DNA of 64,000 bases from Takifugu bimaculatus (GCA_004026145.2 CP034994.1:10274025-10338024), one strand, 5' to 3'; positions 47,625-61,080 are shown, counted from the first letter of the stretch. The notes: a model not told the origin generated them from the letters alone. Program-made: numbers and translations.

Positions 47625-49625
47625 CATCTCTATTTTTTGGTCTTTTATGCTGCTGCTGTTGGTTTAAGACAAACCCAAAACCCTCCCGTCCTTGTGCCAT
47701 TTTGTTTTCATCCTTTTTGGTTCTGGTTGCTAAGTAGAAAAAGAAATTAGGGCTAAAAAGGCCTTCTTGCATGAGGAGAAGAGCAGAGAGCTGCAGTTTT
47801 TCTGGGGGTTTAATATTTCCCAGCCTCTCCTCCAGCAGGCCACCAGAAGGTTCTGGGTGATGGGTTTCGCTCGCCTCCGTTTGTGGAGTTCTTCAGAAGC
47901 CAGCAGCCGGGCTGGTTCTTTGCTCCAGGCTCCATATTCTGATTCTCATTCTGGGCCTTAAACAGCTGCAGTTGGTACTGTGAGTCTACGTTCCTGACCC
48001 AACTGGGAAAAAAAAACAAACCCAAAACTCTCGACACTGTATAAAAAGTCCAAACATTCTTTTCTTCTTCACCCCCCCTCCCCCTCCCTCCCTCTCCGTC
48101 TCTCGCTACCATCTGTTCAAAACATTAAATAGTTTATGGCAGATTTTTTTGTGAGGAGACACTGACGCGTCCGTTTTTCCAGGGTTATTAATTACAGCAC
48201 AGCAGGGGGGGTGAAATCCACCTCCAGTCTTGCGGAGCGGCGGAGACGGCGCAGACGCCGCGGTGCTGGTTTACGCTCCTCGTGCTAAAGGCTAATCTGG
48301 CCGCGGGGAGCTGTTAGCAAAGGCCAGTTGACACATTTACTGAACGCTGAGATCCTCGTCTGCGCCGCGGAAAATTAAACCACATGTTTCTCTTTTTCTT
48401 TGGCGTTTGTGGCCTGATGACGCACCTGCAGCCGCCCGCCTGCGGACACACGTGCTCGAAGTTTCACGGTCCGAATCCCGGGCCGGATCTGAATCCAAAT
48501 CGGAAAAACAGTTCATTTAATTCCCCGTCCACATGCGTGAGGACCAAATGAGTATTTAAAATAAGTCATTATATACGAATGGAAAATCTGGCTGAAACGT
48601 GACCATATACATCAGCGTTGCCGGTTTTCCGTCCAGGCCGGCATCAAACGGGAAGCTGCAGCGTTTGATGCCTCGTGTATCCGCAACTCTGGTCCAGGTT
48701 TTTCCAAAGCTGGTCATTAAAAAGACAAGCAGGAGCAAAAGAGAAGAGAGAGGAAGCAGGTGGAGGCCATTCTTTTTTTTTTAATGAGTTTCCTGACACA
48801 TCCTTTTGTTTAGAGAGCCAGGGACAAGAGAGGGAGGGAGGAGGAACCTGGGCGGGGGGGGTGGGGGGGGGAGTGCTGCGATCCTGTCGTCTCCTCTGTG
48901 CACGAGCAGGAGTCCTGCGTCGGCGTTGACGGGCCTTCTGGGGTCGTTCAGGACCAAGGTCGCGGCCCTCCTGGAGACACTAAACCTGTTTAAGTACTTC
49001 GCTCTTTTTGATTCACAGATGGTCTGAGAAGAGGGGGGGGCAGTGGTTCCTGACTGCACGATACTCTTACACACACACACACACACACTGGTGCTCACAG
49101 TGTTGCCCTTATGCTTGGATGTAGTAGCAGCAGGTATTTTGGCGTCAGCGTTTTGTCTTTGCAGAGTGAAAGCAGCCGTGCCCTCAGCTCCAGGCTGCCG
49201 ATGGGGGGGGGGCCGAGGCTGCAGCCAAACAGAGGAGCTGTGAGGTTAAAGTAGCTGCAGTCCTCCCCCCCCCCCTCAGGCAGCGCAGATATGGGTATAA
49301 ACACACCACCAACTGGAATAAACTCCCTCCTGCTCCAGAGGAGCGCCGGCCTTGGCCCAGGCGTCCTCCTGCCCACTCACTCCTCCGCCGCTCCTCTTTG
49401 TCTACACCAGCGTTTTAATTACAGCCTAATTGATTAAGCTGCAGATGAAGTCGCGGCTGAAGTGATGACTCGGCGATGTTGTCTTTTTTGGCGGCGTCGC
49501 GTCGCCAGGAGTGGGAGCGCGGGGATGGGGAAGGGGGGGGGGAAATATGGGTGACACCATCCTGCAGCTTTTCCCGCCCTAATTTAACTTTCATTTTCCA
49601 TTACAGCCGGGAGAGTTAACGATGC

Positions 49626-50225
49626 ATGATCTCCGTTTGGGTAACTTTTTCACTGAAACTCCGTGAAACCGACGCCGGATCTGCCGCAATTATTTCAAAA
49701 CTCTGGAAGTTTTATATCCAAGCCAGCGGGGGGAACATTCTCTTGTCTTCACCTTATACTGCCATCAGATTGTTATTGTTAATTAAAGAGTCCATTTCTC
49801 ACACTTTCCTAATCAACCAGCCGAAGCGTATGATCTTTGAGAATGTGAGCAGGACAAATCCGAGAGCATTACCGCCTCATATGCTATTCCGTTTGCTCCG
49901 CGATTCCTCGCCTTTGTTAGGGGAGGATGAAACGGAGGAGATGGAAGCCCCCAGAAGACGTGGCTGTCTGGTAATCGCTAATTGTGTCCTGAACTCCCCA
50001 TTAAGTTCTCAAGTTCAGCACACAGGCGAACCTTCGTCTCTGAAGAAGGAGAGCACGGCGAAGCGCAGGGGAGGGAACAAGGAAAGGGCCGAGGAATCAA
50101 GGGTCGACAAACAGACCGCGCTGTTAATTAATCTGAAGACAATGATGAGTCCCGGGGCATCCTGGCCTACGCTTCTCAACATGCTAAATGCTAATGTTGG
50201 ACGAACAAAGGCGCCTCTTTATTGA
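49626..50225 (+). other. 199-codon stop-free frame in intron 2, candidate conserved non-coding block
   Basis: The longest non-repetitive open frame in the intron starts MISVWVTFSLKLRE. It has no domain, no signal or membrane pattern, no bounded splice signals and mixed base composition. The DNA is unusually complex, with TTGTTATTGTTAATTAAAGA and other AT-rich homeodomain/Sox-like motifs. It fits a regulatory element better than a protein, but neither is shown. Confidence 0.2.
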
Positions 50226-51562
50226 TTTTCCCAGTGGAGGGATCCTCATGTGTTATTCGAGTCCGACTCCGATGGCAATTCCTGCCCTCGGAGATCTCGG
50301 TTCAGTATGGAATTGTTCATCGGGATCACGTCGGCGGGGTCTGACGAGGCCTGACGTGGGGTTTTTTTGTTTTTTTTGATCAATTTAAATGGACTTTATC
50401 TTTTACGCGGCGCCAGTCATGCTAATCCAGAAACCCACCCACCGATGCGCTGACAGAACTGTGTCACAGCGGCGGAGGAACGAGCAACAGCTCCACACTT
50501 TGATCTCCCTGGAGCTCGTCTCAGCGCTCAGTCAGTATCCACAAATGTCTGCGTGTGCGAGCGCACCAGAGCCTCCGTGCGGTTCTGACGCTGCGTTTGC
50601 CGACGATCACTGGACACCACTGGCGCCGTCGTCGTGGAAACTTCACAGGGGAGGAGGGTTTGATCACAGTGTAACGATCAGGCTTCGAATCTGTCAGTTT
50701 AATTACTTAAAAAGTGGAAAAAGAAGCTTAAAAAAGACAAATAGGTTTTTATGTCCTATCATGTATTTGTGTTTCCTTCTAAAGTCCAAACACGAGCATT
50801 TCGGGCTGATTGGAGCCTTTGAACGGCCCAACGCCTGAACTGCAGCTACGGTGGCTGCTGGCAAACAAAAAGGTATTTTCCCACAAACGTACCCTCCAAC
50901 ATTTTCATTCCAGACAGACCTGCTGCTCTGTGGGACTGTGATTGGTTGGTACTGATGTTCTCCACAACAGACGGGCAGGTTTGTGACATCGCAGCATTTT
51001 TCTATTTGCAAGACAAAAAAACCCCCGAAACCCTTTTGATGCTTTTGGTCAGTGACTAAATGGAGGCTAGAAAGTCAGCCATTTTAAGCCCTGGGAAAAG
51101 AGCACTTTTAAAAACACGACCCCCCCCCCTCCCCAGCCTCCCATCGCTCCCTCCCTATTGTCTTTTCCAGCACATCACAGGAAGCGGCGAGGAGCGAGGG
51201 TAATAAAAGGCCCCGCTTTCCCTCCTCTGGGCCGGGGAGAATGTAGAGGAGTAGATAAGTTGTCGGGCTCTGAATCCCAGAATGATCAAAAACAAAGTGA
51301 ATCCTGTGGCCTCTGAGGGAGCGCGATCCTGCGAGGCAAGAGGGGGGAGAAGAGAGCGGTGGGGCTGGTGTGTGGGGGGGGGTGGAGGAGAAGCCACACT
51401 CAGAAGATAAGACGGTGTTTGCTCGTCTCTGGGGAAGAAAGAGGATGCAGAGCTGCAGACAGGTTGGCAGGCCGGCTAAATTGGACCTGTTTGAACAGAA
51501 TGATGGGCTCACTGATACCATTCAGCAGCTTATGAACTATGGAACGCAGCGGCCGTGCACGG

Positions 51563-51563
51563 G

Positions 51564-51596
<33 letters not shown>

Positions 51597-51616
51597 GCGC
51601 GTGCGTGCGTGCGTGT
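51563..51616. repeat. (GTGC)n / (GC)n alternating tract
   Basis: About 54 bp of GTGC units with a central GCGCGCGC, strongly Z-DNA-prone. It is the first of four alternating tracts within 650 bp. Confidence 0.93.
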
Positions 51617-51738
51617 GGTGACTGACATTCTTTTGGCATTGGGAGCATGATGCCTGTTTTGTTCCCAGGGGTTACGAAGGGTTACCAAAGCAAAATTAAG
51701 TATCTGCAAGGAGGCAGACTTCTGTCTGGGATGTTGTC

Positions 51739-51790
51739 CGTGCGTGTGCACGTGCGTGTGCACGTGTGTGCATGCGTGTGTACGTGCGTG
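51739..51790. repeat. GTGCAC-rich alternating tract
   Basis: About 52 bp of alternating purine-pyrimidine sequence made of GTGCACGTGC-type units, including GTGCAC palindromes. Confidence 0.88.
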
Positions 51791-51926
51791 GGTGCCAGAT
51801 AATAATCCCAAACCTGAATGTAAAAATGAAAGGATTACAAAGTCAGGGTCTAATCCAGCCGTCCATCAAGGCTTATTAGCAAACATAGTTTCCTGAATGC
51901 AGCAGTGAAGGAGTGATTGGCTGGGT

Positions 51927-51928
<2 letters not shown>

Positions 51929-52000
<72 letters not shown>
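51929..52000. repeat. (TG)36 microsatellite
   Basis: An uninterrupted run of about 36 TG units followed by GTGGGGGGGG. Confidence 0.95.
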
Positions 52001-52001
<1 letters not shown>

Positions 52002-52136
52002 TGGGGGGGGTCAGGTTGAAATGAAAAAGGCACAAGAGCTGAATTAAAAGAAGACTGAGGAGGGAGAGGCAACAGCTCTGAAGTTTCTGCAGAGTTCTTT
52101 CATCTGCCTTCTAACTCCCAACTTTGCCAATCATTG

Positions 52137-52162
52137 CCCCCCCCCCCCACACACACACACAT

Positions 52163-52204
<42 letters not shown>
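52137..52204. repeat. C run followed by (AC)n
   Basis: About 12 C followed by AC repeats with one ATCC interruption. It is the opposite-strand counterpart of the TG array 140 bp upstream and could pair with it as an inverted repeat of simple sequence. Confidence 0.92.
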
Positions 52205-52205
<1 letters not shown>

Positions 52206-53786
52206 AGCACAGGCTCCACCAATGATGCTGCAGCTCCCAGGTTAATTATGAGCAGCAATTTTGTTCACTTCATTGTATCATCGTAGGTGTTTTGGTGCCT
52301 TGTTGACCCCCCCCCAGCACCAGCACCCCCCACCCCCCCATTCCAGCTTCCTCCTGCCGCTCGCTCCCCTTCATCCTCTCAGGTGTCTAATTTGCCTTGA
52401 AGCTTCGAGGAGGTGGAATAAAGATGTTCAGATGGGTTATTAAGAATTGATTCACCAGGGTGGCGCAGCGAGACTGAAGGGAGCCTCCCAGGCCGACTCC
52501 CCCCAGGCGGGGGGAGGGGGGCAGGTCAGCCACGTGCACGGCCGTCATGCAGATGTGCTCCGGACAGCACGTAGATGAGGGATCACAATCGCACGAGGCT
52601 TCAATGCTCAGTGGTGAACGGGCACAAGAGTGACGGAGGAGGCGCGGCGTCTTATCTCCAGCAGCACGTGCCCCCCCCCCCCCCCCACTGAAGCCATGTC
52701 AGCTGCAGCATCTTTGACAGTGGGAGTGTGACATCATACTGGCATAAAAAGAATGTTCCACGGGACTGAAGGATTCCAGAAAGGTGCAGTTTTTGCTGTG
52801 TGTTTCCGTCAGGTCACCATGGCGATCAGCCCCCCCCCCCCTTTAATTTATGTGATTTATTCATAGTTTGGCGAATCACAAAGTTTAGTGGTGGCATTTT
52901 GACACTTCCTGCTGCGTTTGAACAAACTCGCAACACAAAGTTTGATGTCACAAGATCAGAAGTAGATTTTCCCGCATCACTTCAGCCACCGGGAGCGCCG
53001 CTCGCCGTCGGGAAAGTTCTGTTTTCTCTTCTGCCAAATGAAAATGAACCGGACAAATGGAAGCGGAGCAGATGCGGAATAAAGAGGCTCAGTAGGACGT
53101 GGATAAAAGACGTCCTATAGCATCGCACAACAACAACAAGGGCGACGTCTGTGGGATGAAAACGATGCAGGGAGCAGTCGGAGCCCGACAGCAGCGTCTC
53201 CGCCCCGTGACGCCGGATATTATCTTGGATTTGCTGTCAGCTCCAGGAGCTTTATTTAGCTTCACACGGCTCCTTCGCCGCTAATCACGGCCACCTTTTT
53301 ACATCCAAACATTTATTTCAGTATCAGTTCAGTGTTTTCCTGCTGGTTTGTGTAGAATCACCAGTTAAGTTGCTTATCTCCAGTAAAACTAGTTTTCCGC
53401 TTCCATCCCAGTGACTGGGAACGTCGACTGTAATCGTATCCGTGTCTCTCCGGGCAGAAGAGCCCCAAGAGGGCTTGTGTTTTCAGAGGAGGGGGTGTGT
53501 GGAAATGCTGAGCTGGTTGTGGGACCCGATGGGCGGAGAAAATGGAGATAAATGATCCGGCGTTGAAGGGCAGGGCCCCGTCGTGTTACCGCCGCCGCCG
53601 GCGAATATTCCCTGGAAGTGCTCGGGCCCTTCTGCGGAGAGGGTGGAGACGTCTTTCGTCCTCCGTCCTGTATTCCTTCTCTGCTAAAGGAGAGGCGGGA
53701 TGAAGCCAAGGCCGGGTGGGGAGAACCTTTTCTGATGGGTGGGATGGGGGGGCGGAGCCTCGTATCACCAGCCAAATGACAGCTGA

Positions 53787-53810
53787 ACGCCTGGCGTCGA
53801 CGCCAGGCGT
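53787..53810. repeat. 24-bp perfect palindrome
   Basis: ACGCCTGGCGTC is followed immediately by its exact reverse complement GACGCCAGGCGT, with no spacer. The centre is a GTCGAC (SalI-type) site, and the next outer bases do not pair. Perfect 12-bp arms without a loop are rare by chance in a window this size. Confidence 0.95.
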
Positions 53811-55531
53811 GCAGATAGTTTCCGCCCTTGCTCGTCTCCCGTCGGGTCAGGTGGTGGAGGAGCGATCTCGTTTGTTGCTCTTGTGTGTCAGCACAGCAGC
53901 TATTTGTCCTCCAGATGCAGACTAATGAATCAGGCGCGGCGCTGGTGGGCCCGTATTAGTCTGGGTGGAAGTTTCTTTGATGTGATTAGCGCCGCGCGCG
54001 CCGCTGACAAATCGCGCCGTCCTCTCCTCACAGGCCGCGGCACCGATCGCTGCCAGAAAACAAAGGAGCTCCTTTCGCTGAAGGTGACGCGTCGCCGTCG
54101 GCTCTGGACTGGATCGGTACTCGGGAACGGGACTCGGATGCAGCCTCGGCCGGAGCGCTGCCTCTCCAGGCAGACCTTTAATCCATGACGCCCCCGTTGG
54201 TGAGGCGCTAGCCTTCTAACGGCCCTGGAAGCAGCTTTTAAGAGTCACTGCGTCTCCAGAATCCAGCTGGTCGGACTGTTCCTGGTCCAGTCCGAGTAGT
54301 TGGACCGCCGACATATTCCCCTTCTCTGAAACCCTGACAGGAAGCAGTTTAGCCTTCAGGATGAAGCGTTTGATCATAAACATGCTGCCACCGGGCGTCA
54401 CGTCCCGACCACGGGAACGCTGGACCCGGATCAGCGTCCGGAGTTCAGACAGGCTGAATTATTTCCTCCTCCTGTGTTTGCAGTGGGATTTATCCGGGGA
54501 GCGAACAGATGCCGGCGTCCAGTCGTATCAATCGGGCAGATTTAGGGAGATTTTCCAGGTATTGAATTTTAATTTGGCCGCTGTGCTCAGAGGGATGTGT
54601 GCCGCTGGACTTGGTTCTGAAACTTTTTGAATAATGGAAGTCCAGCAGTTCAGCTAATTATGATAAGGCCTGATGAATTAAACAAGAGGGGCCCGGGTGG
54701 AAGACAAAGAGGTTGTATATATTCCACCTATCTGATGGGACGTCTGTACGTCAGGTTGAAGGATTCCTCTTCGGGACATCGGCTCATCATCCAGCCTGAG
54801 GGAGGGGCTGTTGGGAAACCTGCCCAAAAACAGGCGGGAATGCTGGAATTCCTCCATTTTCTGCAGCGGCGAAGCACGCCAGATGCCACACCGGCACCCC
54901 TCCACCGAGCACCAACCCGATCGGCCCGTGTCCCCCCCCCAGCCCCCCGTCGGTCTTTTACTCCGGCGAGTGGAGACTCTTATCATCGATTTTCTCTTTT
55001 CTCTCACTTTCCTGCCTCCGTTGGCTGCAGTGCCTCCTAACTTATCTGGGCCTGACAGGACAGAACGGTGCTGCAGTAGGAGGGCACTCAAGGACAGATT
55101 AGATTGTTTAGGCCTCCTTCCTTATTTTTCATACTTCCTGCTCTGTGTTCTGCCACCCATGTGATGTTTGTTGGTTCTTTTCCTTCTGGGGCTGTATTTA
55201 CCTCGTTACTCCGCTCCTATAGGGCCGCTTTCTCGGAGTTAAAAAGAGGATAAATTAGCATATTTGACAGGCTGTTTGTGCGCCTCCACCGGCTGGAGCG
55301 GAGTGTTGGTGCTGGTAGCGCCTCCCCTGCCTGAGCCGCGGTTATTACCGAGCCTCACTGCCTCTGCAGGAGTCAATGAAGCTGAACTCATTGTCTCTCT
55401 ACATGGAAGTCAACAATTGTGCGAATTCCCTCGCGACATCACAACCACGGCTAGACCGACTGCCTGCATTTTTCATCAGCCTCGGTGTTTCTCGCTCCGT
55501 CCTTTGTCTCACTTTTCTCTCCCTCTGCCTC

Positions 55532-55560
55532 CGTGTGTGTGTGTGTGTGTGTGCGTGTGT
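55532..55560. repeat. (GT)n microsatellite
   Basis: About 14 GT units with one GC interruption. Confidence 0.92.
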
Positions 55561-58500
55561 TGCTTCCACATCCCATTGAGTTCTACAAGGGGTAATTGAG
55601 CTTAAGAGTGTTGTTATTTAATTTCCTTGTATGTATTGCTAAATTTAATTTGAATTGTGCGGTCTGTTTAAAATTGCAAATTATGGCTTAATCTGTTTTG
55701 CACACCCAAACAGCTCGAAGGCGTCTCGGTGATGTTCACACATTTTAATGGATTTTTGACTTTCACGTCTGCACCTCTGGGTCCAGACCCCCTCCGGGTG
55801 AGTGAAAACGTGACCCGGTGCTGCCCACGACTGTGCTGGGGTTAAAACTGGCACTGAACCGTGTTCATGGGGGTCGGGGGGGGACGCGGAGTGCAAGGGA
55901 GGGCGTGTGGTGGGCATGCAGGAATGGGATCCAAACCCATGTTGGATGTGACTGGCTTGGAGGTGCAGGATGAAGCAGGCTGCTGAGAAATGTTGAGGGA
56001 AACAACATGTTGCCATGGGAACACAAAAACATTAATTGTCCGAGGCTTTTCTTTTTGGCGGTATTGTGGGAACTCGGCCAGCGTATGTTCCCGAGAGATA
56101 AGCGTCGTTAAGGGGAGATGTTTGGCTATTTCAGGCCGACTCCGTGCGCTCGTCCGTGCACATGTGAGGTTGCGCGGTACGGACCCGTGCAGGAGGACAA
56201 TACCGATGTCATTAATGCAGCCCCATTGTCCAGCAGATTGGCCGGAGGGTTCTTATGCAGGCTAAAGTGAGGGACGTGCAATTAGCGCACAGACAAAGAG
56301 GGAGGCAGCGGGCCGTTTGCTAGCTGCCTGCCGGGTTCGTCAGTTTGGCACCAGTTAACTTTAGCTGAGAGGTTCTAATTTAGTCTGCAGTCATGTGCTG
56401 TCTCACAAGCTCCCACCGTCATTAGTTTTCCTGTTTATGTCTCCTTAATAGGCATCACATCTTGGTAAAGAAAATATTCAAACCAGTTGAAGTGAGGCGT
56501 TTAACCTCGGGCTCGCAAAAACGTGGCCTTTTCAGTCCTTAATGGACGTGAACCGATCTCAGACGGTAAAAGCACAAATCCTCAGCTGATTTAGTCATCT
56601 GGAAGAATCGCGGGGGGGGTTTGAAAACAGATCTGTGGGGGAGAGAGTCATCATTTTACCGAGGAAGGAGCGTTCGCACTTCCTGAGGAGACCCGCGTGT
56701 TTGCATTGGCCTTTACCGGCAAATGTCGCGCGAAGCAATCAGGCATCAAGGCCGCTCCGAGGGTGAGGCCCCCGGCAGCGTCGGGCTGGACAAACACCCT
56801 GGAAATATAGAATAAGACCCCGGCTGGTTTCAGAGCTTCCCTCCCAATGTCAGGTGGGGTTTTTCCAGCTGCCATGATGAGGTCATCGAGGTTTCTTTTT
56901 TGCTCGGAGCAACCTGCACAGTCTCAGAATTTTGGAAAAGTTGAGGATAAGCAAACTTGCTGGATGTTATTGCGGATGGTATTTGGCTTTTTTGTGTTTT
57001 CCGGGGGTGACATTTAGACTCAAAGGCTAATGGGATGCCTGTATCCGTCCTGCACTCGCGAGCTCTTTGGCGAGATCAGGGCTGCCTAACCCGCCCGCCT
57101 CAGCCGGACCGCCGGGAGCCTTGATGCGAAGCTCTCTTCAGACACGGAGGGGGGCTTTGAAAGCGGTCGCCTTTTTTCATCCAGGTCCGAATATTCGGAT
57201 GGCGGTAGATTAGCACAGCCTTGGTCTCTAGCGGCTTGTCCGACTCATCTCACAGAAAGAGGGCTGCGGGGAGGCCGCGGCCAGAATTGTCTGTTTTAAT
57301 GGAGGCGGGGGACTCGTGGAGTTCTGCCCTTCCAGTGCCGAAACGAGGCCTTCCTCAGACCAGTCATTTATTCAGTCTAAAGGCTCATTTATTCTGGCCC
57401 AAGGCTCTGTTGTGAAAAACATCTCTAATGATGATAGTGATACCCAGTGGGTTAAGACATTTGAGCAATCCTTCATCTCCCATGAGATCTTTTATTGTGA
57501 CCCGTTCTCTGACCCTCGGGGAGATTGCTGCCCACTTGAGCCAGAATCCCCGTTTGACAGAGCTCAAAGGCCGTCTCATCCCCTCTGCTGGAGTCATACA
57601 TCACAATTCCACGTCCCTGGCATGTTTTATTTTCCCGTGCACTTTTGTGCTGCAGACATTTGGTGGAATTCGGGTAATGGATACTTGTTTCAAAGAGGGC
57701 TACAAATATAAGGCAGTCCTACATTTGGAAATGGTTATGGAATCGTGAGCTCCTCCAGGTTTTTAGAGAGCTGCATGAAAGGAGGACGGCTTCCTTTCAT
57801 TTTTCCACATTTGAACATTTTCCCGGCTCCGTGAGAACAAGCCGTCGTATGTTTTACTACTCAGATCAGACTTCGGTGCGCCTGATATCCAGACACGGTT
57901 TTGTTTTCCATTTGAATTTGGGGTGTTGAGCTTCTGGATCTTTATTGATAGAGACATTTGTTAACAACTGATCAGATTTCCAGGATGTGAAAGGAAACAT
58001 TTTTTTTGGGATGGGGGTTGAATGTGGATGAAGATCAGAAGACTCCACAGCCTCGAGAGCGGCTGCAGCTCTCCACAAAGAGCAGGAAGCCTACACCAGG
58101 CTACCATGTGGAATTAATCCTCAAATAAATGTTCTACAATGTGCCTTGGTAAACAAAGCTACAAAGCTAACATGTCTGCTTCTATAACTGAGTCTGGGTC
58201 TGAGATGTTTGAAGTGGGTCACTGGGCTCCTTTACAAGAACCCATTCGTTACCAGATAATGGAAGCTATTTGGATTGAAGAATCATGCTTGTATATTCAG
58301 ATTTATATGAGGTTAGAGGTCGACAGTGGACTACAAATATGGCGGACAACCGAAGGCAGCTAACGCTAGCGTTGAACAAGACGAGAGCCACGGTTTGGCT
58401 CACGTAAATGTGTCACATCTGATTATTCCAACGATCTGATTATTTCCGGTCATGTAAACAGGCCAAGTGTCCGATGTAATGTTTCTTACATACGATGACA

Positions 58501-59079
58501 TCATAATAGTGAAGCTCAGAAGCTAATCACGATAGCCAGATCTCAACCGCTGGAGGCAGCGTTTGTTTGAATTCAGCATCCAAAGCCAACAAATGAAATA
58601 CGTTGTACTGAAATGTCAAAATTAAGGAAAAGATCAATATCGGGACCAGAGCTCTGTCTCTGCCTCTCCCGCTTTCTAAATGTCAATTGCTCTTTTTCCA
58701 AAAAGGCACTAAAATCAGCATCAAGTAGATGTTGAGGAGACGGCGAGCAAAAGCGAGGAGTTGGTTCTTATCTTGAAAATATCAAGGCAATTAGAAGCAG
58801 GCTATCATTTACAAATTAAGCCTGACATTTTAGGTGGCGGATGATAACCAATTGAACGGCGTTTTGATCATATTTGCAAGTTTTCCTCCTTGATTGGACA
58901 AGAGTGCCATTTCCTGTTCTCTCCGTTCACAAAGCAACGAGGTTGTGTGGCAAAGAGAAAAGCTGTGAATTAAGCTTCCAGCCTTGTTGATCCTAATGAA
59001 GCTTTTCATCATTTGTGCTGAGAATAATGACGAGAGCGAATTGCTTTGTACTCACCTCGTTGGAACCCGACAGGTATAA

Positions 59080-59215
59080 ACAGACATAATTAAGCTCCGA
59101 AATACTCTGTGTTTGTATGGAAGTGAGTTAAATCTTTAACTTAACAAGTTTTCAACTTTTCAGGAGGCTTAATTACGTGCTTGTAATTACTTTCTGAAAA
59201 CAACGGTTCTGCCTA
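59080..59215. promoter_or_regulatory. TAATTA-rich block, candidate homeodomain enhancer
   Basis: Three TAATTA cores (CATAATTAAGC, GCTTAATTACG, TTGTAATTACTT) occur within about 110 bp of otherwise complex DNA in cadherin intron 2. Clusters of homeodomain-type sites are common in developmental enhancers. Function is inferred from motif density only. Confidence 0.25.
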
Positions 59216-60690
59216 AGAGGCTAGCGGAGAATACGGCAACTGATTAAACCAAACCTTCTGCTTCTGAAGCCCCAGTTGGCCTCTATAGAATATATACCAT
59301 TAAAACAGCCTCCAGCGGTTCACGCCTGTAACCTTCAGACATTCAAGTCTTCCTCGGGATGGCTGGACGATAACGAGTCAACCTAGAACCATCTGTTCCG
59401 ATCATAGCACTTTATCTGTGATCCGGTTGGGCTGTGACATGTTAGTAAGAGATTCGTCCCAGATAGAGGAGGAAACATCAACCGACGCGATGAGGCAGAG
59501 CCGAGCCGACGGGCACTCCTGAACGCCGGCTCGGCTCACGCCGTCCCGCAGGAGAAGGCCGGCAGCTCCAGAACCTGGATGTGAGGTCATCTCCAGGAAG
59601 GAGAAGCCTTCCTTTACGCTCAGATACCGAATGTATGCAGAGGGGGAGCTGTGGTGCAGATAGAGCGGATCTGGACCCACTGGAACCTCGGAGATGCATC
59701 TCTCCCATAATGAGATAATGCATGCATTAATCCTGCAGGGTGTCAGTAATAAATACCCCGCACGTACAGTTGCTCTGTGCTTCTGACCCCTGGGGGGGAG
59801 TAGTTTCAGTTCAAGTACAGATCTGCTCTGTTTTGCTGTCGGTGATGGATGTTCTTTGATGGTTTGTTGGGGAAATTTTGATTCTCCGCGAGTTAAAAGT
59901 GAATATAAAGTAGCAGGAGCAATTAAAGGAATGGCAGCGAGAGTGTTGGTGATTACGCAAACAGCAGCAGGCGGCCGTCAGACATTTAGAGTTTTCATTT
60001 CAATATGCGCACGTGCCAATTGGTGTTTGACGGTTGTACAAAGTCAGGAAAAAATGGTTTGAGGCCAGACTCAACTCTGATCCCGGGAGGAGTTCCGGGG
60101 TTTAGGTGCTGTGTGGATCGCAGCCATGACTCACTCTTCCCGCATTAGCCAACTCCTGTTTATGTTAGCCTAGACCTTCGTGATTGACATTTCCTGGACA
60201 TCGCTCGGCACATGGCAGCGAGGTGTGATGGGTAATTACTGAGGACGTGGCCTTATCTGTGGTCGCTCCCTGCTCCACAAAGACAAGGGGGAAAGTGTGG
60301 ACAGGAGGTGAGAGTGGTTCATTATCTATCCCCTACAGGCTGGTCCTGGTACTACAGCTAACCACGGCGGTACGTGATTGGAGTTCCCAGCAGGAGGTCA
60401 CCTCACATCTACTCATCTACTCAGTAGGGACAGGCCGATATAACAAATCTTCTTATAGAGTCCATCCTCAGAGCCAGATGAGGCTTTTCTTTGGTTGGTG
60501 TGGGGTTCGGAGGTAAATATCAGCAGTTCGGAGACGCAGACGGAAAGTTTAAGGTTTGAAGAACAAAAGTCAGTTCAAAGTTGCTTCAATACCAGAGAGG
60601 AGAAGACAGCCCAATGAGTGTAATCTTCATCAGCCTGGGGACAGATTCCTTATAGACTTGATGCTGGAGATTCAGGTCGGCGGTGGCGGA

Positions 60691-60738
60691 GTGTGTGTGT
60701 GTGTGTGAGTGCGTGTGTGCGTGTGTGCGTGTGCGTGG
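60691..60738. repeat. (GT)n tract with GC interruptions
   Basis: About 48 bp of GT/GC alternation. Confidence 0.9.
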
Positions 60739-61009
60739 TAGAGAGAGACCTCGACAGATTAGATATTTTCTGTTTGTGTCGATGCTCCGCTTACCATATT
60801 TCCTCAAAACTCCCCTCCAGACTGAACGTCTGGCCTCGCTCTTCCTCCTTCCTGTCTGAGGTATCTGACGAGCTGCAGCTCAGACGACAGCAGCAGAGGG
60901 AAGAGGAAGAGAAGAGTGGTCATTAATACTAAAGGAATTGATCCGCTGGGGTCTCGGCGGGCTCGCCTGTCTGCCTGTGATTGTAGCGTGCTCATTATCC
61001 ATCTCTGCT

Positions 61010-61080
61010 CCAGGTAATTACTGGCTTGTTTTGATTGGAAAGCTTTTAATTAGCTGCTCATTAGCATTGTTTAATTAAAC
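61010..61080. promoter_or_regulatory. Dense homeodomain/POU-type motif cluster in intron 2
   Basis: Within 70 bp the sequence carries GGTAATTAC, TTTTGATTGG, TTTTAATTAGC, CTCATTAGCATTG and TTTAATTAAAC. This is unusually dense for the area, and the following 150 bp are also complex and repeat-free. The arrangement is typical of developmental non-coding elements. Conservation data would be needed to confirm it. Confidence 0.3.

Noticed and set aside
57316..57748. Overlapping + strand ORFs of 106-131 codons
   Set aside because: Two frames are open over the same stretch. There are no exon boundaries or recognisable motifs.
58380..58480. CTGATTATT repeated near 58419 and 58436 with TCATGTAAACAG, resembling a fish DNA transposon end
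   Set aside because: Short and degraded, with no terminal inverted repeats or target-site duplication found.
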